NCBI GenBank assembly: GCA_035041965.1
Contig: JAPYMA010001512.1
Location: forward strand, 30,832 to 94,831
Length of the DNA stretch: 64,000 nt
Direction: 5' to 3'
From: Anisakis pegreffii
Taxonomy: Eukaryota; Nematoda; Chromadorea; Rhabditida; Anisakidae
Positions 27,301 through 38,787 of the stretch are shown here, piece after piece. Position numbers and translations under genes: made by a program. The first letter of the stretch is position 1. The number at the start of each line of letters is the position of its first letter. A model generated the notes under the pieces. The model had not been told where the DNA came from. It did not search any database and saw only the letters and a program-made list of their open reading frames with translations.

Positions 27301-27870
27301 ATAAGTGGTGTTGTCACTGAGCAATTTTCAGTATTTTCGCATGTTAACCTTGAAAAGTTTACGCTGTTACATTCATATCGTATAATTGAAAGGCAGTAAT
27401 TTTGTTACTTTTAATTCGTTGAAATTAAAAGTTTGCGTTATTTTTTGACTAGAAGAGTGTTTTGATTACGACGACTATAGCAAATCAGAAATCAGAAATA
27501 CTTTCAGTGTTCGTTAGCTTTGTTGGAATTCTACTCTAATTTCTGTGTCTTGATTTTTATTTTTGTACAATTTGGCGACGGATTTCGCGTTCTTTTTTAA
27601 TTTGAAACAATTTGAAACGTTTTTGATCGACAGGAACGTTTTTTTTTGGAATTTTTGATCAGTGGCAACAACAACAAAATTCATGAGGCTTCTTGTCTTG
27701 TCGATGAGATCTCTTTGATTGCTGGTTTCTATGAGAATCGCCATTGAAAGGTGCCAACTGATTTGTTGTTTTCACATTTCATTTTATGTTTTAGCTTGTA
27801 AATTTGCAGCACTTGTCTTTTTCAGAAGAAATTTGCAAACGATGCAAAAAAAGTTTTCGAGGAGACTTAA
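18333..27870 (+). CDS. Acidic protein with a C-x2-C motif, unknown function (tentative, 6 exons)
   Basis: Exons 18333-18485, 18870-18951, 20979-21180, 24452-24486, 25088-25194 and 27826-27870 are all phase-compatible and give about 207 aa. The N-terminal 145 residues are acidic and probably disordered (HEHEETEDVEIF, SDNEDDKKVPD). A compact end follows with C150-S-N-C153, then PALIAVKRGKLLRS, VIIDEGEYLQFD and terminal KKFANDAKKVFEET. The single CxxC suggests half of a zinc ribbon or a redox pair, but I see no partner cysteines. The ATG lies 6 nt after a TTACAG acceptor. Weak points are the AAG acceptors of exons 3 and 5, the 35-nt exon 4 and three introns of 2-3.3 kb. Read in the other frame, exon 6 gives CKRCKKSF and would extend a zinc-binding module; I prefer the frame that ends at TAA. 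Confidence 0.45.
20084..20152 (+). repeat. Dispersed G-rich repeat, copy 2
   Basis: TTCTCATTGGGGGTGGAATT, TTTTGGGTAATTTGGAGG, then GAGAAATTAG. It aligns with 13416-13492 in the same orientation, and a third diverged copy follows at about 20772-20835. Confidence 0.6.
20290..20400 (-). repeat. Inverted degenerate copy of the bZIP-intron repeat
   Basis: The reverse complement reads AAAAGCTATGAGAGCG, then GGAAAAGAATGAAAACCC, matching the middle of the repeat at 10506-10928. It forms an inverted pair with the copy at about 20575-20690. Confidence 0.5.
20575..20690 (+). repeat. Degenerate copy of the bZIP-intron repeat
   Basis: Shared words with the 10.5/11.6 kb repeat occur in the same order: GAGACGA, AGCTATGAGAG, AACACGTC, GAAAAGAATGAGAATCCA. 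It lies inside the third-exon-proximal intron of the tentative acidic gene. An inverted degenerate relative lies at about 20290-20400. Confidence 0.6.
23198..23512 (-). CDS. Open frame of coding-like composition, no ATG start, unknown
   Basis: A 104-codon open stretch antisense to the long intron 21181-24451 of the tentative acidic gene. The residue mix looks protein-like (VLVDLNGEKDVLNSSDYDC, FGFCIDLQPNHRFKHIFVY) and it ends in TAA. It opens with TTG rather than ATG, and I found no convincing acceptor or donor. It could be the last exon of an undetected minus-strand gene or a decayed gene fragment. Confidence 0.22.
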   Translation of the reverse strand: MLSERLTSKVLVDLNGEKDVLNSSDYDCHLIVSNANITAFRLNNTFGFCIDLQPNHRFKHIFVYKKCIITLKQRTLLTPHQAKCYPINGMLHATSREAFRMFTI

Positions 27871-30800
27871 ATTGTTTTTCTTTGATGAACACTGAACATA
27901 AATGCGAATTCTTGCGTACGTCGTCAATCGTCAATTTTTCATTCATTCTTGTCAATTTACATAACTATAACATATTTTCATACAATTTTGTCGGTGTGTC
28001 ATCACTGATGACAACAAAAACACGTTGATGCGTGTACGCATCCATTAGTATAATGATTTTTCATGCATTGCACTGTTCTAAACTTTCCATTGTTCCAAAT
28101 CGCACCAACATATTCTCATGCTCTCTTTCCAAACGCTCCAGTTTTTCCCCATGACAAGTTTAATATTTCAGGATGATAACCGGATTTGCCACAACTATTT
28201 TTGTGCTTTTTTCTCTGAGAGTGAGTATTATTGTTGTTAAAGAAATGCAAAAGCACGATTTATCAAATGTGATAATGATTTTTCATGCCTACTCTCCAAA
28301 TTCTCATTGTTCCAGATCGCACACTTATATTATGATGATCTCATTCCGAGCATTCCAATTTGCTTATATAATATGTCAACATCTCTTTCCAAACTCGATT
28401 CATCAACCGGAACCACTGCTTCTGACACTAGTAAATGGTGCTCCTAACTAACTTATGATAAAGTTTCTATTTTTGAATTCTTGTAGAATCAGACAATGAA
28501 TTTCGAACGGAAACAGGTGACCAGGTGATCTCTGATTGTTTATAGTGATTTGTTCGAGAAAGTCAAGAACTGATGATGGATGGTCTAAATGAAAAATGTG
28601 TTAGCTTTATAATAGTGGAAAAATTTGAGAGTTTGAAGGTTCTTTGGATTAAATAATCGTTTGTTTATACTTTGCTCATTGATAAAGTAGTGATAGGGCG
28701 AGCGTGATAACAGCGTTAAGATTGTTGAAAGGGCACTCACTCGCATTGTTAGACATAAACAGTTTGTCTTAAAGTGCGTCAATGGGATTTTTTTTGAGAA
28801 GGAATCCGACTGTGATATGATATGGTGATAAGAAATTGAATGATAAGAGAGTGGTGAAAGAGGAGTGCGATCGTTCGTGTGAAATGAAGAATTGTTTTAT
28901 TGTCTGTGACAAAACCGAAAAATTTATTAGTGAAATATTATTTTTGTGTGCTATTCACTCTACAAATGAATACTGGCCGTGAGCAGTTAGTGAGATTGTC
29001 CTCATCACTTCGCATCTTTTAATATCTAAGAATATCAATAAAAATCCACCGCCTACATCATCAAACGGAATATAGCGGAAACAGTTCGCAAAAACAATTC
29101 TACTCGTATAAACACATTCGTCACTCGTAAACAAACCTACTCATTTATACTTTACGGAATGTTCTGCTTTCATCAGATCTCACTTATTCGCCGATGAAGC
29201 ACTGTCCTTAATTTCATTGATAATCCTCGGATGATATGCGAAACAACAAACAATTCTTTCATTTCGATTATTGTCTTTGGTATTGGATTTTTTCATATGA
29301 TGTCCATTGTATCGATCGTATCAATCTTGTCGAGACGTTCAACTGATCTCTTATCAATTTTGTGGGCTGTCTCGGCCGTTTCAGCCATTATTTAATGCTC
29401 ATTGAGCCGACTAAATTCTCTCTCATTGTCAACTATAATCACCTTTCATTGAGCAATAGCGTTTTTACATAAACATCATTCGTTTTCTTCGAGACATTCG
29501 AATAATTGTGTGTATTCTAATTTATTTGATGCAAAACGATTTAATGCAATTTAACGAAATCTTCATTATTGTTATGTCGCTGAACGACGAATAAAAACCC
29601 GACACGGTGAAGAAACTATTTACTCGGGAGGAAAAAACCAAGATCAGACTAAATCTTTCACTTAGGATTGAGACAAGACACACAAGACACTGAAATCTCG
29701 TCCTTATGTAGAGTTTCTTCTATGTAAATTTGTAACAATAGATGACAACTCATATAGAAATCAGCAGATCACGTATGTTAATTTGATCACATATGCTAAG
29801 TGGATCACTACACAACAGTTATGTTCATATTTCTGATTAGGGAGACAATCAAACGACAGTTCCTTTTTGAATCGATCTAATAGACGACTAATTTGATCCT
29901 CTTCTTTCCTCAAGATGAAATATTATTGAAGCCTCAATACCATTTCGTGTATTTTAGTCGTTGATTTTTTCATTAATTCATCGTAACGAATAAATTTGTT
30001 TTGGAATCTATCATCAGCTTTAGCAATTGTTTTACAGGAAGTTGTATAAGTGTATCACTTCAATTAATCAGTGGCTTTTGCGTTGAATTTTTTGAATCGA
30101 TAGATTGCTTTTTTGAGAATAAATCACCCAGAAACGATTGCTGTACGAAAGTCAAAGTTCTTTTTTTTGATATCCGCTATTGAAACGGTATCAGTGCTCA
30201 TTCAAATAATTCTATGAATTCATCATTGAAAGAGCTGCTTCATTCTATTTTTATTTTTATTTATCTTATCAGCCAGATATGATTCGTTCTTAAGAGTTAG
30301 TGATTTTTTTATAGGATAAGCTCGATAGAACAACGAAGAACTCTCATAGCATTCGCGATCGCCACGAAACAACTAACTGTACGAGTATCGTCAATATGTT
30401 TGAATGATTTCTGATTATAATTACACTTCTGCCTGTAGGAGGAGAACTCTCCTGCCTCTTGGAGAAGCAAGCTTTTCCAGTTTATACGAAAGATTTCTTT
30501 TTGTTCGGTAGGCGAACAATTGAATGAATAGGATGTGATTGGTACATCGATGCGGGATTCGTTCAAATGAATATTCTTCAATTGATCGCCGTTTTGATTA
30601 CATTGATATTGCTTATAATCATAATTATGATAATGAAGTGGTAACAATGACGCAGAAGCGTTAAAAGCATTTGAGCATTGAGCATTCCAGTCTTCGTCTT
30701 ATTTGTAATTTGTATTTTAGTATTGAATCTATTCGGCTGTCTCTAGTAAGCGTGTGAACTCTGTTTGTGTTGTTTTGATTATCTTCTCAGTACGTCATCG

Positions 30801-31842
30801 GTGACTGCATTTGGTGATTTTTTCAGAGTTTATTTTACGAGCATGATTTGTGTAAACAATTTTTAATCGATGGAATATCATTTGAAAGATTTTTTGTCTT
30901 TATTGCCATAACATTCTCCATTCCACTTCAACGTTCTGAGATTATTTCATAATCAATGCGAACTGTAGAAGCGATTTTAATGTTTTAGAAGGAATGATTA
31001 CAAGAGTGTCGCATTGTCAGATAGTGATTTTGTTTCATTTTGAGTGTTTGCACCCAAGACTGAAAGGTACCGTCTTATGACAGAATTATCGAATCGGTTG
31101 GCTGGCTTACTGCTAGGCTGGCGATTACCTTTTGGAGTATCTGCTGGTGTTTTTCGCGAAAACATTCATTTCATCTCATTGGTGAACAGCGATCTCTGAT
31201 ACGTTACAATGTTTATTAAATTCATTCTTGTGGCTTGTTTGTAAGCGAATTTCTAATGCATGGCGCAAGCGAATTTCTAATACACTGGCAAACCGACCGT
31301 TTTTATCCTACAGCAAAAACAATCATAGCCTAAATAATACGGTTTATAGCTGTAGTTCTCTGTCTTTTTACCCGTCCTTACCCCTAGGAAATTTTAAGAT
31401 GTCATCGCACCGCCTAAAACAATAGTTACCATGTCCTCGCATCCCTCATAACATCCGCTCTGTATCCATCTCCCATCCACTACGATGAGCATCTTCTTTA
31501 GGGTAGATAAGTGTATTATGCCATTAGAGTACATTTCAAAAATATGTTGAAACTCGTGCTCGCCTACTCAAATGTCTAAAAAAGAAACCCTATCTCGCAC
31601 CCGTCGGAGGAGCGAGCACCTCCGATTGTGAAACACTGGTTTGTAGCATAATTTCAATGCAAGGAGCAACAAATGAATCAGTGTTTAAATGGTTGAAATG
31701 ACTTGATCGTTTCATGCATTATCACTGCATACGCAAATCGGTAGGTTGCGAGAGATTGATAGCAAAACGCATTGATACGAATCGTTAGTGCAGTTGTTGG
31801 TGAAATAATAATCATCCTAATCAGCTACTTTAAAGGGATAAA
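27871..31842. other. Intergenic, no gene supported
   Basis: About 4 kb, AT-rich. It holds the imperfect duplication at 28050-28410 and a short direct repeat GCGAATTTCTAAT (31244 and 31269). An open minus frame at 30309-30647 starts with TTG and has no splice support. Confidence 0.5.
28050..28410 (+). repeat. Imperfect tandem duplication downstream of the acidic gene
   Basis: TAATGATTTTTCATGC, then CATTGTTCC(A)A(A/G)ATCGCAC, then CTCTTTCCAAAC occur in that order at about 28050-28133 and again at about 28272-28394, with different spacing. The overlapping short open frame is not supported as a gene. Confidence 0.55.
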
Positions 31843-34800
31843 ATGGCTGAAACAAAGGAAGATCCAGCAGATGCGAAACCAAAAGAGAAAACGAATTTGG
31901 GCGAGTTCCTGCAGCTGGGTCGTTATGTTGGATTCGTTTGCTTGACCTACGAATGCCTGGTTATCTCTCAAGTCAGCAACCTCATCTACATGATCTATGG
32001 GGGTTGGTGGTCAATAATCTTTTAATTCTGATAAGATGACGACTGCTCTTATTGTTATTTTCATTGACTTCATCATTTTCATATCATTGTCAGTGGTACT
32101 GTAGGTGGCATCGATTTTCAGGGGCAAACGCGAATGTGGTGAGTTGCGGTGATGAGTCGTTTGAGAATATGACGCACTCGGAACGTTGTGCAATCTATAA
32201 CAATTTGAACGATACTGCAGATTGTAAATACGAAGCAGACTTTCATTCGGTCAATTATGAGGTTTGGTTCATTGATTAGTCATTATGATTGCCCTTATTG
32301 GAACAACGGGGATCTCATTCTTGGAGAGTACTATTTCTGATGGATTTGAAGATGATACTAATAGTGATTCCATTACAGTTTGGATATGCATGTAGTGGGA
32401 CAAAGACTGTGAAGAATAGTATATCTCTGCAAATGATCGGTATTATGTTTGGAGCTATTGTCTTTGGACAGCTTTCGGACACGTTCGGCAGAAGAAAGGT
32501 GTTATCTGTTATGGTTGTGAATAAACTTTGATATCACTTGAACTGATCGTATTGCATTTTGGAGAAGAAAGAATATCGTTTTAGTTTCAGAATATCTTAT
32601 GAAATGTTGCGTAGAGACGCAAAATTTCAATGAATACTTTCGTGAAAGGTTTCTGCAGAGCGCTTGTAGCGAGGAAATGTGAAGTATTTAAATTTGCAGA
32701 CGTTGATATTCGGTACGATTGGTCTGATTATATCCGGAACTGTGTCAACATTTGCAACCGGATTGTACACATTCACACTGGCTCGTTTCTTTGTGATGTT
32801 CTTCACCGGTGGCAAACACAGGTGAGTGAGGATGAGAACGGTTTGAAATTCAATGAATTGCAAGCAATCGTTGATGAGAAATTTTTTGATTTTTGTTTTA
32901 GCTTTCGATTACGTTCAATTGAGAGCAATAATTGCAGTGTTTCGTACGTGTTCATGATGGAGAATCTGCCAGCTCGACATCGAATGTGGATTGTTACGGT
33001 GATCACATATTCACCGAACTATCTCGTCTTCACAGCGATTGCGTATTTCTGCGGTGAATGGCGACTGACCTCACGTGTGGTGGCCGCGTTCACTTTTGTT
33101 CCTCTCATCATGCTTATGTCAGTTTGTTGTGAACTTTTCCATCGTTCATTTTCAACACTGTATTTTCAACGACTAAAAATTTTTCGTTCTTAAAAGGATT
33201 TCTTTTTTTGGGCAAGGGAAATTTAATGAAAAACGATAGCATTTCAGCATGAAGAAAAACCTTAGTTTACCACGAAAATCCTTTCAGAATGATCATATTG
33301 AGATCGACATTGATTCACTTTACTTTGATAATTACTGCTGGCCGTTTTTAGGTTCATCTTCGAAAGTCCAAGGTGGTTGTTGAACAAAGGTAAGTTTGAG
33401 GAGGCCAGAGAAGCGATGTTGGGTATGGGCAGATGGGATCATTCTAATTCACCCGAGAGAACGGCCAATTTGGATCGTATTATCAGCAAAGAAAAAGAAC
33501 GTCAGGTTGTGGTAGGTGTTTCCGTTTTAGGAACAGATCTTTCACGTATTCGACGAGTATTTCTATCAAACTGAAACTTGCTATGTGTTCATAAAACCGA
33601 TTTCAGCCAGTGGGTACCCAGCGTAAACGTTACTACACGTATCATTTGTTCTCAACACCGGCACTAGCCACCTATACCGTTCTTTTCGCATACAGTTTGT
33701 GAGTTTTGTGCATTCCATTATTATATGATCAGTTGAATTTTATTAAGGTTAAATTTGTTCGAAGCACGAGCGATTGTTTCCAGTGAATGTTTCCTATTGC
33801 AATTGTACTATACACCATGAATTACATGCATGAATGTCACTCAGTAATTTGATAGCGAAGAAATGAACGAACAATAAATCCAAATTTCAGAAGTTTACTA
33901 TCGAAAAAGGTTCATTTCAAATCGAACGTCTAGGCTGAATGCAGTCAAAGAGCATTCAGTTATAAACACGAACGTTAACTCATTTCAGAATGACCACGAG
34001 TATCATATCGTATGGTCTCGTGTTCAACATGGAAAAATTGGCCGGATCACCGTATCTGAATACGGTCATTGTGGGGTCGCTGAGATACTCGATAAATCTG
34101 GTTTGTGCTTTTGTTGATATTCGTTTCGCTTGGGCTGGTCGTCGTCTGTTGCACGGATTCTCGATGGGATTCATTTCGGCAAGTCTCGGCTTGGTATTCT
34201 GCATTGAGGTTTTCGGTGCGTTTTTTCACTTCATTCGTTCAGAGAGAATCTTGACTGAATCTGTTCAGTTGGTGAATGAATCTCAATATGAATTCTTTGC
34301 TATTCGATCATTGCCATCATGTAAAGTGCATAATAACAATCAAAAAAGTCGCAAGTTTTTAGAAATTATCTCATCGCTTTCATCATCACCACTGAAGTTC
34401 TCTTTCTGACCATCGCTGAATTTTATTTTTTTGTAAACAATGCTGAGCATTGAGAAATTCTTTCGCCAGTGTTGCCTTCGTTGTCATTTTGTGCAGCAGA
34501 ACACTGATCTTTCAGTGTCGACGCAAAATCATTTCTTTGATGGCTAACACTCTTGTGACAGTATTGTTCAGACTGGAAAGAGGATTGATTGCTTAGACGA
34601 TGTGCAAACGAATGAATAAAAGTTCAGGGTTGAATCTACCCGGCCTGGTTCGTATCACCGCTCTGTCAGCCGCAGCAATGGGCAGTCAAATTTACATCTT
34701 GAACGCGGTCGCACCATCCGAATTATTCCCGACACCGATTCGTAACGTTGGCATTGGTTTCATTCAAACGTGGAATCGTATTGGTAATATAATTGCACCT

Positions 34801-35444
34801 CAAATATTTGTTGTGGTAAGCATATACATCATTATGTCTCTGTTTTGGACTCGGTCGATGTTTTGCTCTTATGAGCAGTGTTACTTTTACAGAAGAGTGA
34901 TCTTTAAAAGCTAGAACTGGATCGTTCATTCAACTCAACACCTCTTCAGCTAGCAGTTTCAAACGGAATTCATTAGAATGATCATTATAAAAGATGGGTA
35001 TCAGGCGCAAGCATTCTGCAACAAGTGACGAACATGAAATGGCGATTCAAGAAAGTTGCAGAATAAAAGAGAAAAGAAATCATTATCAGACGTGCTGTGC
35101 AGATTGAAATCAAAGGGAAATTGCGTCTGATAAATAATTAGAATCATTGAGCGAATGAGCAACTGAATAAAATAACGCAAATAGATTTACAATGATAATA
35201 TGTCGTTTGGAAATAAGGAGCTGTTGGCTTTCAGGGAGATATCTGGGGGCCACTGCCATATCTGCTGATGTGTGGAATGAGTTTGCTTGAAGTGATCGCA
35301 TATGAAGCGTTCGTACCCGAAACTAAAGGTAAACCGTTACCCGAGCATATGCCAGACGAAATCGAACGAGACAAAGATGCCGAAAAGGCGAAATTACAAG
35401 CTGATCACGAAGATATCCCTCTCACCGATGTTCCGGAGAAGTAG
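31843..35444 (+). CDS. SLC22-type organic ion transporter, MFS (11 exons)
   Basis: Exons 31843-32002, 32122-32261, 32379-32498, 32700-32821, 32938-33117, 33352-33511, 33607-33698, 33989-34215, 34628-34815 and 35235-35444 carry most of the coding. That is ten coding blocks as listed; a further cryptic block at about 34489-34590 was left out. They join in phase to 532 aa, the normal size for the family. Signatures appear in order: TM1 at about 28-50, a Cys-containing extracellular loop, GQLSDTFGRRK (130-140), ENLPARHRMW, ESPRWL (245-250), FAWAGRRLLH (about 371-380), NAVAPSELFPTPIRN and PETKGKPLPE (491-500). The C-terminal tail is acidic and cytoplasmic. Known family role: plasma-membrane uptake or exchange of organic cations, anions or zwitterions; the substrate cannot be read from sequence. 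The start MAETKEDP gives a short charged N-terminus before TM1. Confidence 0.95.
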
Positions 35445-38400
35445 ATTGTTTTCATTGTTACTATTATGTTATCATCATTGATCTGTCCCACATCGGATTC
35501 AGTCGGGATTCAACAATTAATATTAGTCTGTTTTTTGGTCACCATTAGCAATATTCCTACTGTTGCTATTGTTAATGTTGTTGCTGTGCGCAATATTGTC
35601 TTGATTCGTAGTGTTTATCTGGACCATCAAAAGGTATTCAAAGGATATGGAACTGAGAATGCTACATAGATTTATCAAGACAGAATGTTAGGGAAATTTA
35701 GTGCGGTCGATTGCTTCTTTCGAGTTGCGATCGATCTGTCTCAGTTAGAACTTTTACAAAATTTCTAGTTGTGTTGAAAACAATTGTTCAATGGTTTTCA
35801 TCGTTGAGTAGTTTTCCATCGATATTTTAATGTTGCTGTCTTTGCAGTTTATTGTTATTATTGGTGAATCATGATGGATATTTCATTCATTGATATAGCT
35901 GTTGTATTCTATAGTTGATGACATTAAAACATGTGTAACCATTAATGATGCCAATAATTATGGTGAAGATTCTTTTTTGTTATTGCTCACGATGTTTGTT
36001 TGTTTCACTTCTGTTGTGCTCATTAATCGGTGCCGTATGTGAACTGTGCTCTTGTTCATTCTGAATTGTTCACATTCAGAAATTTTTTTGATTCATATAC
36101 CATAGCAATATTATTACTGTGCGAGTGCTCTCTTGAAAATATTCTTCAAATTTTCTTCCCAGAGCTATCCGTTCGATCAGTGGAAACTTGTCATTCACTT
36201 TACTTGCGTGGTGTTTTCCAATAAGATCAAAAATTGCTTGAAGCTTTGTATTCATCAAATAGGGTAATGAAATCAATCCATGAGCTTTCGTCTTAAAATA
36301 TTTTTTGTGACTATCAGGGGTAATATTTCTCGATGATCATTTTCTTATTGTCGTTTTGTTTACTGATTACTTGATCTTGTTCAAAATCAATATGATGATA
36401 TTAATTCGCTTAGATGAAGTTTTACTTTGTTTTACGTCCATTTCATTCGAAGGTTTTTTTTCGTTTTCTCGATAAACAAATGGCTATGAAAAATTATTTG
36501 TTTGATTAAAGTAAATAAATATTCCACAAAAAGTACACGATTGGTTTTCGCTGAATTCAGTTTTCATTCATTTTGTTTGATTTCCACGTTTTTCACGACA
36601 AAAACAGAATGCATCCGTGCTGGATAGTGACCACTCTACAATTCATGAACGAAACCACACGAGAGCGATAGCGACTGGAATGGTAAATTGCTCGAGCTGA
36701 CCGTCACTTCATCCTCCTCTTTGGTAGAAGCACTTGAACCTCAGAACATTCAGTGTGAAAAATACAAATATAACTTATCCACTCGTCATAATTAACGCTA
36801 CTTAATTGAGAAATATATCAATGTCTTATCGTCTGAAAATCCGGGAAGCTGGAGCCCGGAATCCTTAGACCTCTCACTGAGGAAGAGATTTCGATTTACT
36901 GTCAGATATGGCTGTATAGCCCGGAATTAATTCGCTGTCTGCAGACATCGACTGCAAACGTCAATCTCAGTCACCATAAATCTCCCGGATATCGTGACTC
37001 TCACAATGCGGATATAGGGATTTGCAGAGAACAAGTTGATCGCCAACGTTTAATTGCGCGGGTTTACCTTCATTGCGAGAACATTTGAGCGCACTTTCAA
37101 ATTGGGTGCAAAATTTTGACAGTTTTTTGCCTATAACTCTGCCGAAAATCCACCAAATCGACATTGTAACTGTTAGAAGTATTGATAAATGAGTCAAGAA
37201 CTTAACCTGAAGTCAAAATCCAAAATTAATCCGCGCTGATGGAGTTTGAGTGTAAAACCTTTATGGGACTGTATCGTGAAAATATTTTGCCCACCCCTCG
37301 CTTTTCGGACTTTTCATTCGGCAAATCGCTGCGCCGGCCGATTGTTGGCAGTGAGCCAAGTTGGTTGCAAATGCGTGTTGCGATGCATAAGCGGTTCATT
37401 TGCATTCTGATTGTGATTTCTTAATTAATTAGCGAAAATTATGATGAGTGAATGGGTTGTACTCGTATTTGTTGCAATAAGGATTGTTCCGCACATTCCA
37501 TTTGTTAAGCTGCCCTAATTTCAGGCTGATTTGAACCAGTTTTCAGACATTCAAAACATCGTTTTAAGGAATTATTTCTGTTATAAGTTCTCTATCAACG
37601 TTCGCTTTCCAGTTTGTTCAGTGAGTATTTTTGTTATAATCACGGTATTTTTTAGCCGAAGGCTTAGATTATTTTCCATTTCGGATCTCTAGCACCTCGT
37701 TCACCTAGTTTGTAACGATGAATCATGTGCTGTGAAATATTGTTGTGTGACATCTGTGATATGTTTGAGGTTGAGCTCTGCTCTCTGCAGTTTAATGAAT
37801 TAGGATGCAGTTTTGCTAATTTACGGAATCTCCTTTATAACGTCCGGAATGTCCGGAACACCGAGGAACTGCTTTGTGTACGTCCCACCATGAGCAATTT
37901 TCAGCATGCTCTGACTAAACTTCGCATTCGACTGCGAATGCACACGAACCGAGGAATGCCGTCTTGATTTTCCCGTTCTAAACTGCTGCTTTGATCTGCG
38001 GCCACTGGAAACCCAGATTCGGTGACCACCGAAAAAATGTTTCTCCTCTCCGAATCTGATTGTCGTTATTTGAGGCTTGCTCTGAATCTCCGAGTTGTTC
38101 GGAAACGATGATAATACGATTAGATACGTGTTTTGCTTCGTTGCTCTGTCGCGTTGACGTTTTGTAAACTTCGCTCACAACATCTTGTGAGACCTCACAA
38201 GCGTACTAATTTCCTTGTTCAATCGATTACTCGTTTCGTCCTCTCTTTCTGCGAATTTCGATGTGATCATTGATATAATCTTATTCTGATTGGCGCTTTT
38301 GCGTCTGATTTAATAGTAGTTTTGTTTGGAAGCCGATAAATTAAAATGATCTTTCGATTTTGTCTTCGATAAAGTTGCGTCACTGAATTTTGATAAGTTT

Positions 38401-38740
38401 TTGCGCTTAATTAGTTCGGAATATTTTACATTTATCATGCAACTAACGTTTTGTTTTACTCACAATCAACAAAAGACAAGGCAAAAAGCTCTCATTTCAT
38501 CATTCACTAAAACTTTTCATTTTCATGATCTGTTTCAAATAGAGCTCATTAATGCTGTATTGTTGATAGAACATAATTTTGTTCATTGTGTGATGCTTTA
38601 TGGTTACATGCGCTCCGGTTTCATGTTACACACGACTGCAGACGTGACTGCGTATTCGTAGAGAGATTTAATTGGGTCAGATGTGGTGCAAATTACAACA
38701 CATCACCAAAGAAGACGTTTAAAATTTCTTAGATTGAGAG
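35445..38740. other. Intergenic with an unexplained GC-richer stretch at about 36840-37430
   Basis: No gene is supported. The 36840-37430 part departs from its AT-rich surroundings and is open on both strands (minus 37197-36967; plus 37239-37424), which would suit a decayed mobile element or a missed exon. Confidence 0.45.
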
Positions 38741-38749
38741 TGATTTCAG
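38741..38749 (+). promoter_or_regulatory. Probable trans-splice acceptor of the plus SAFB-like gene
   Basis: TGATTTCAG ends 38 nt upstream of the start codon at 38788, with no coding exon recognised before it. It fits a spliced-leader acceptor or a cis acceptor of a 5' UTR exon. Confidence 0.4.
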
Positions 38750-38787
38750 AATTTACGAAGAATTTTCAAAATCGTTGATCACCCACA

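Noticed and set aside
30309..30647. 112-codon minus-strand frame
   Set aside because: Opens with TTG, no acceptor or donor in useful positions and no family motif.
34489..34608. Hydrophobic open block (VAFVVILCSRTLIFQ) after TCGCCAG in the transporter region
   Set aside because: Joining 34215 directly to 34628 keeps phase and gives the family spacing between FAWAGRR and NAVAPSE. The block would need a carry that the preceding donor does not give.
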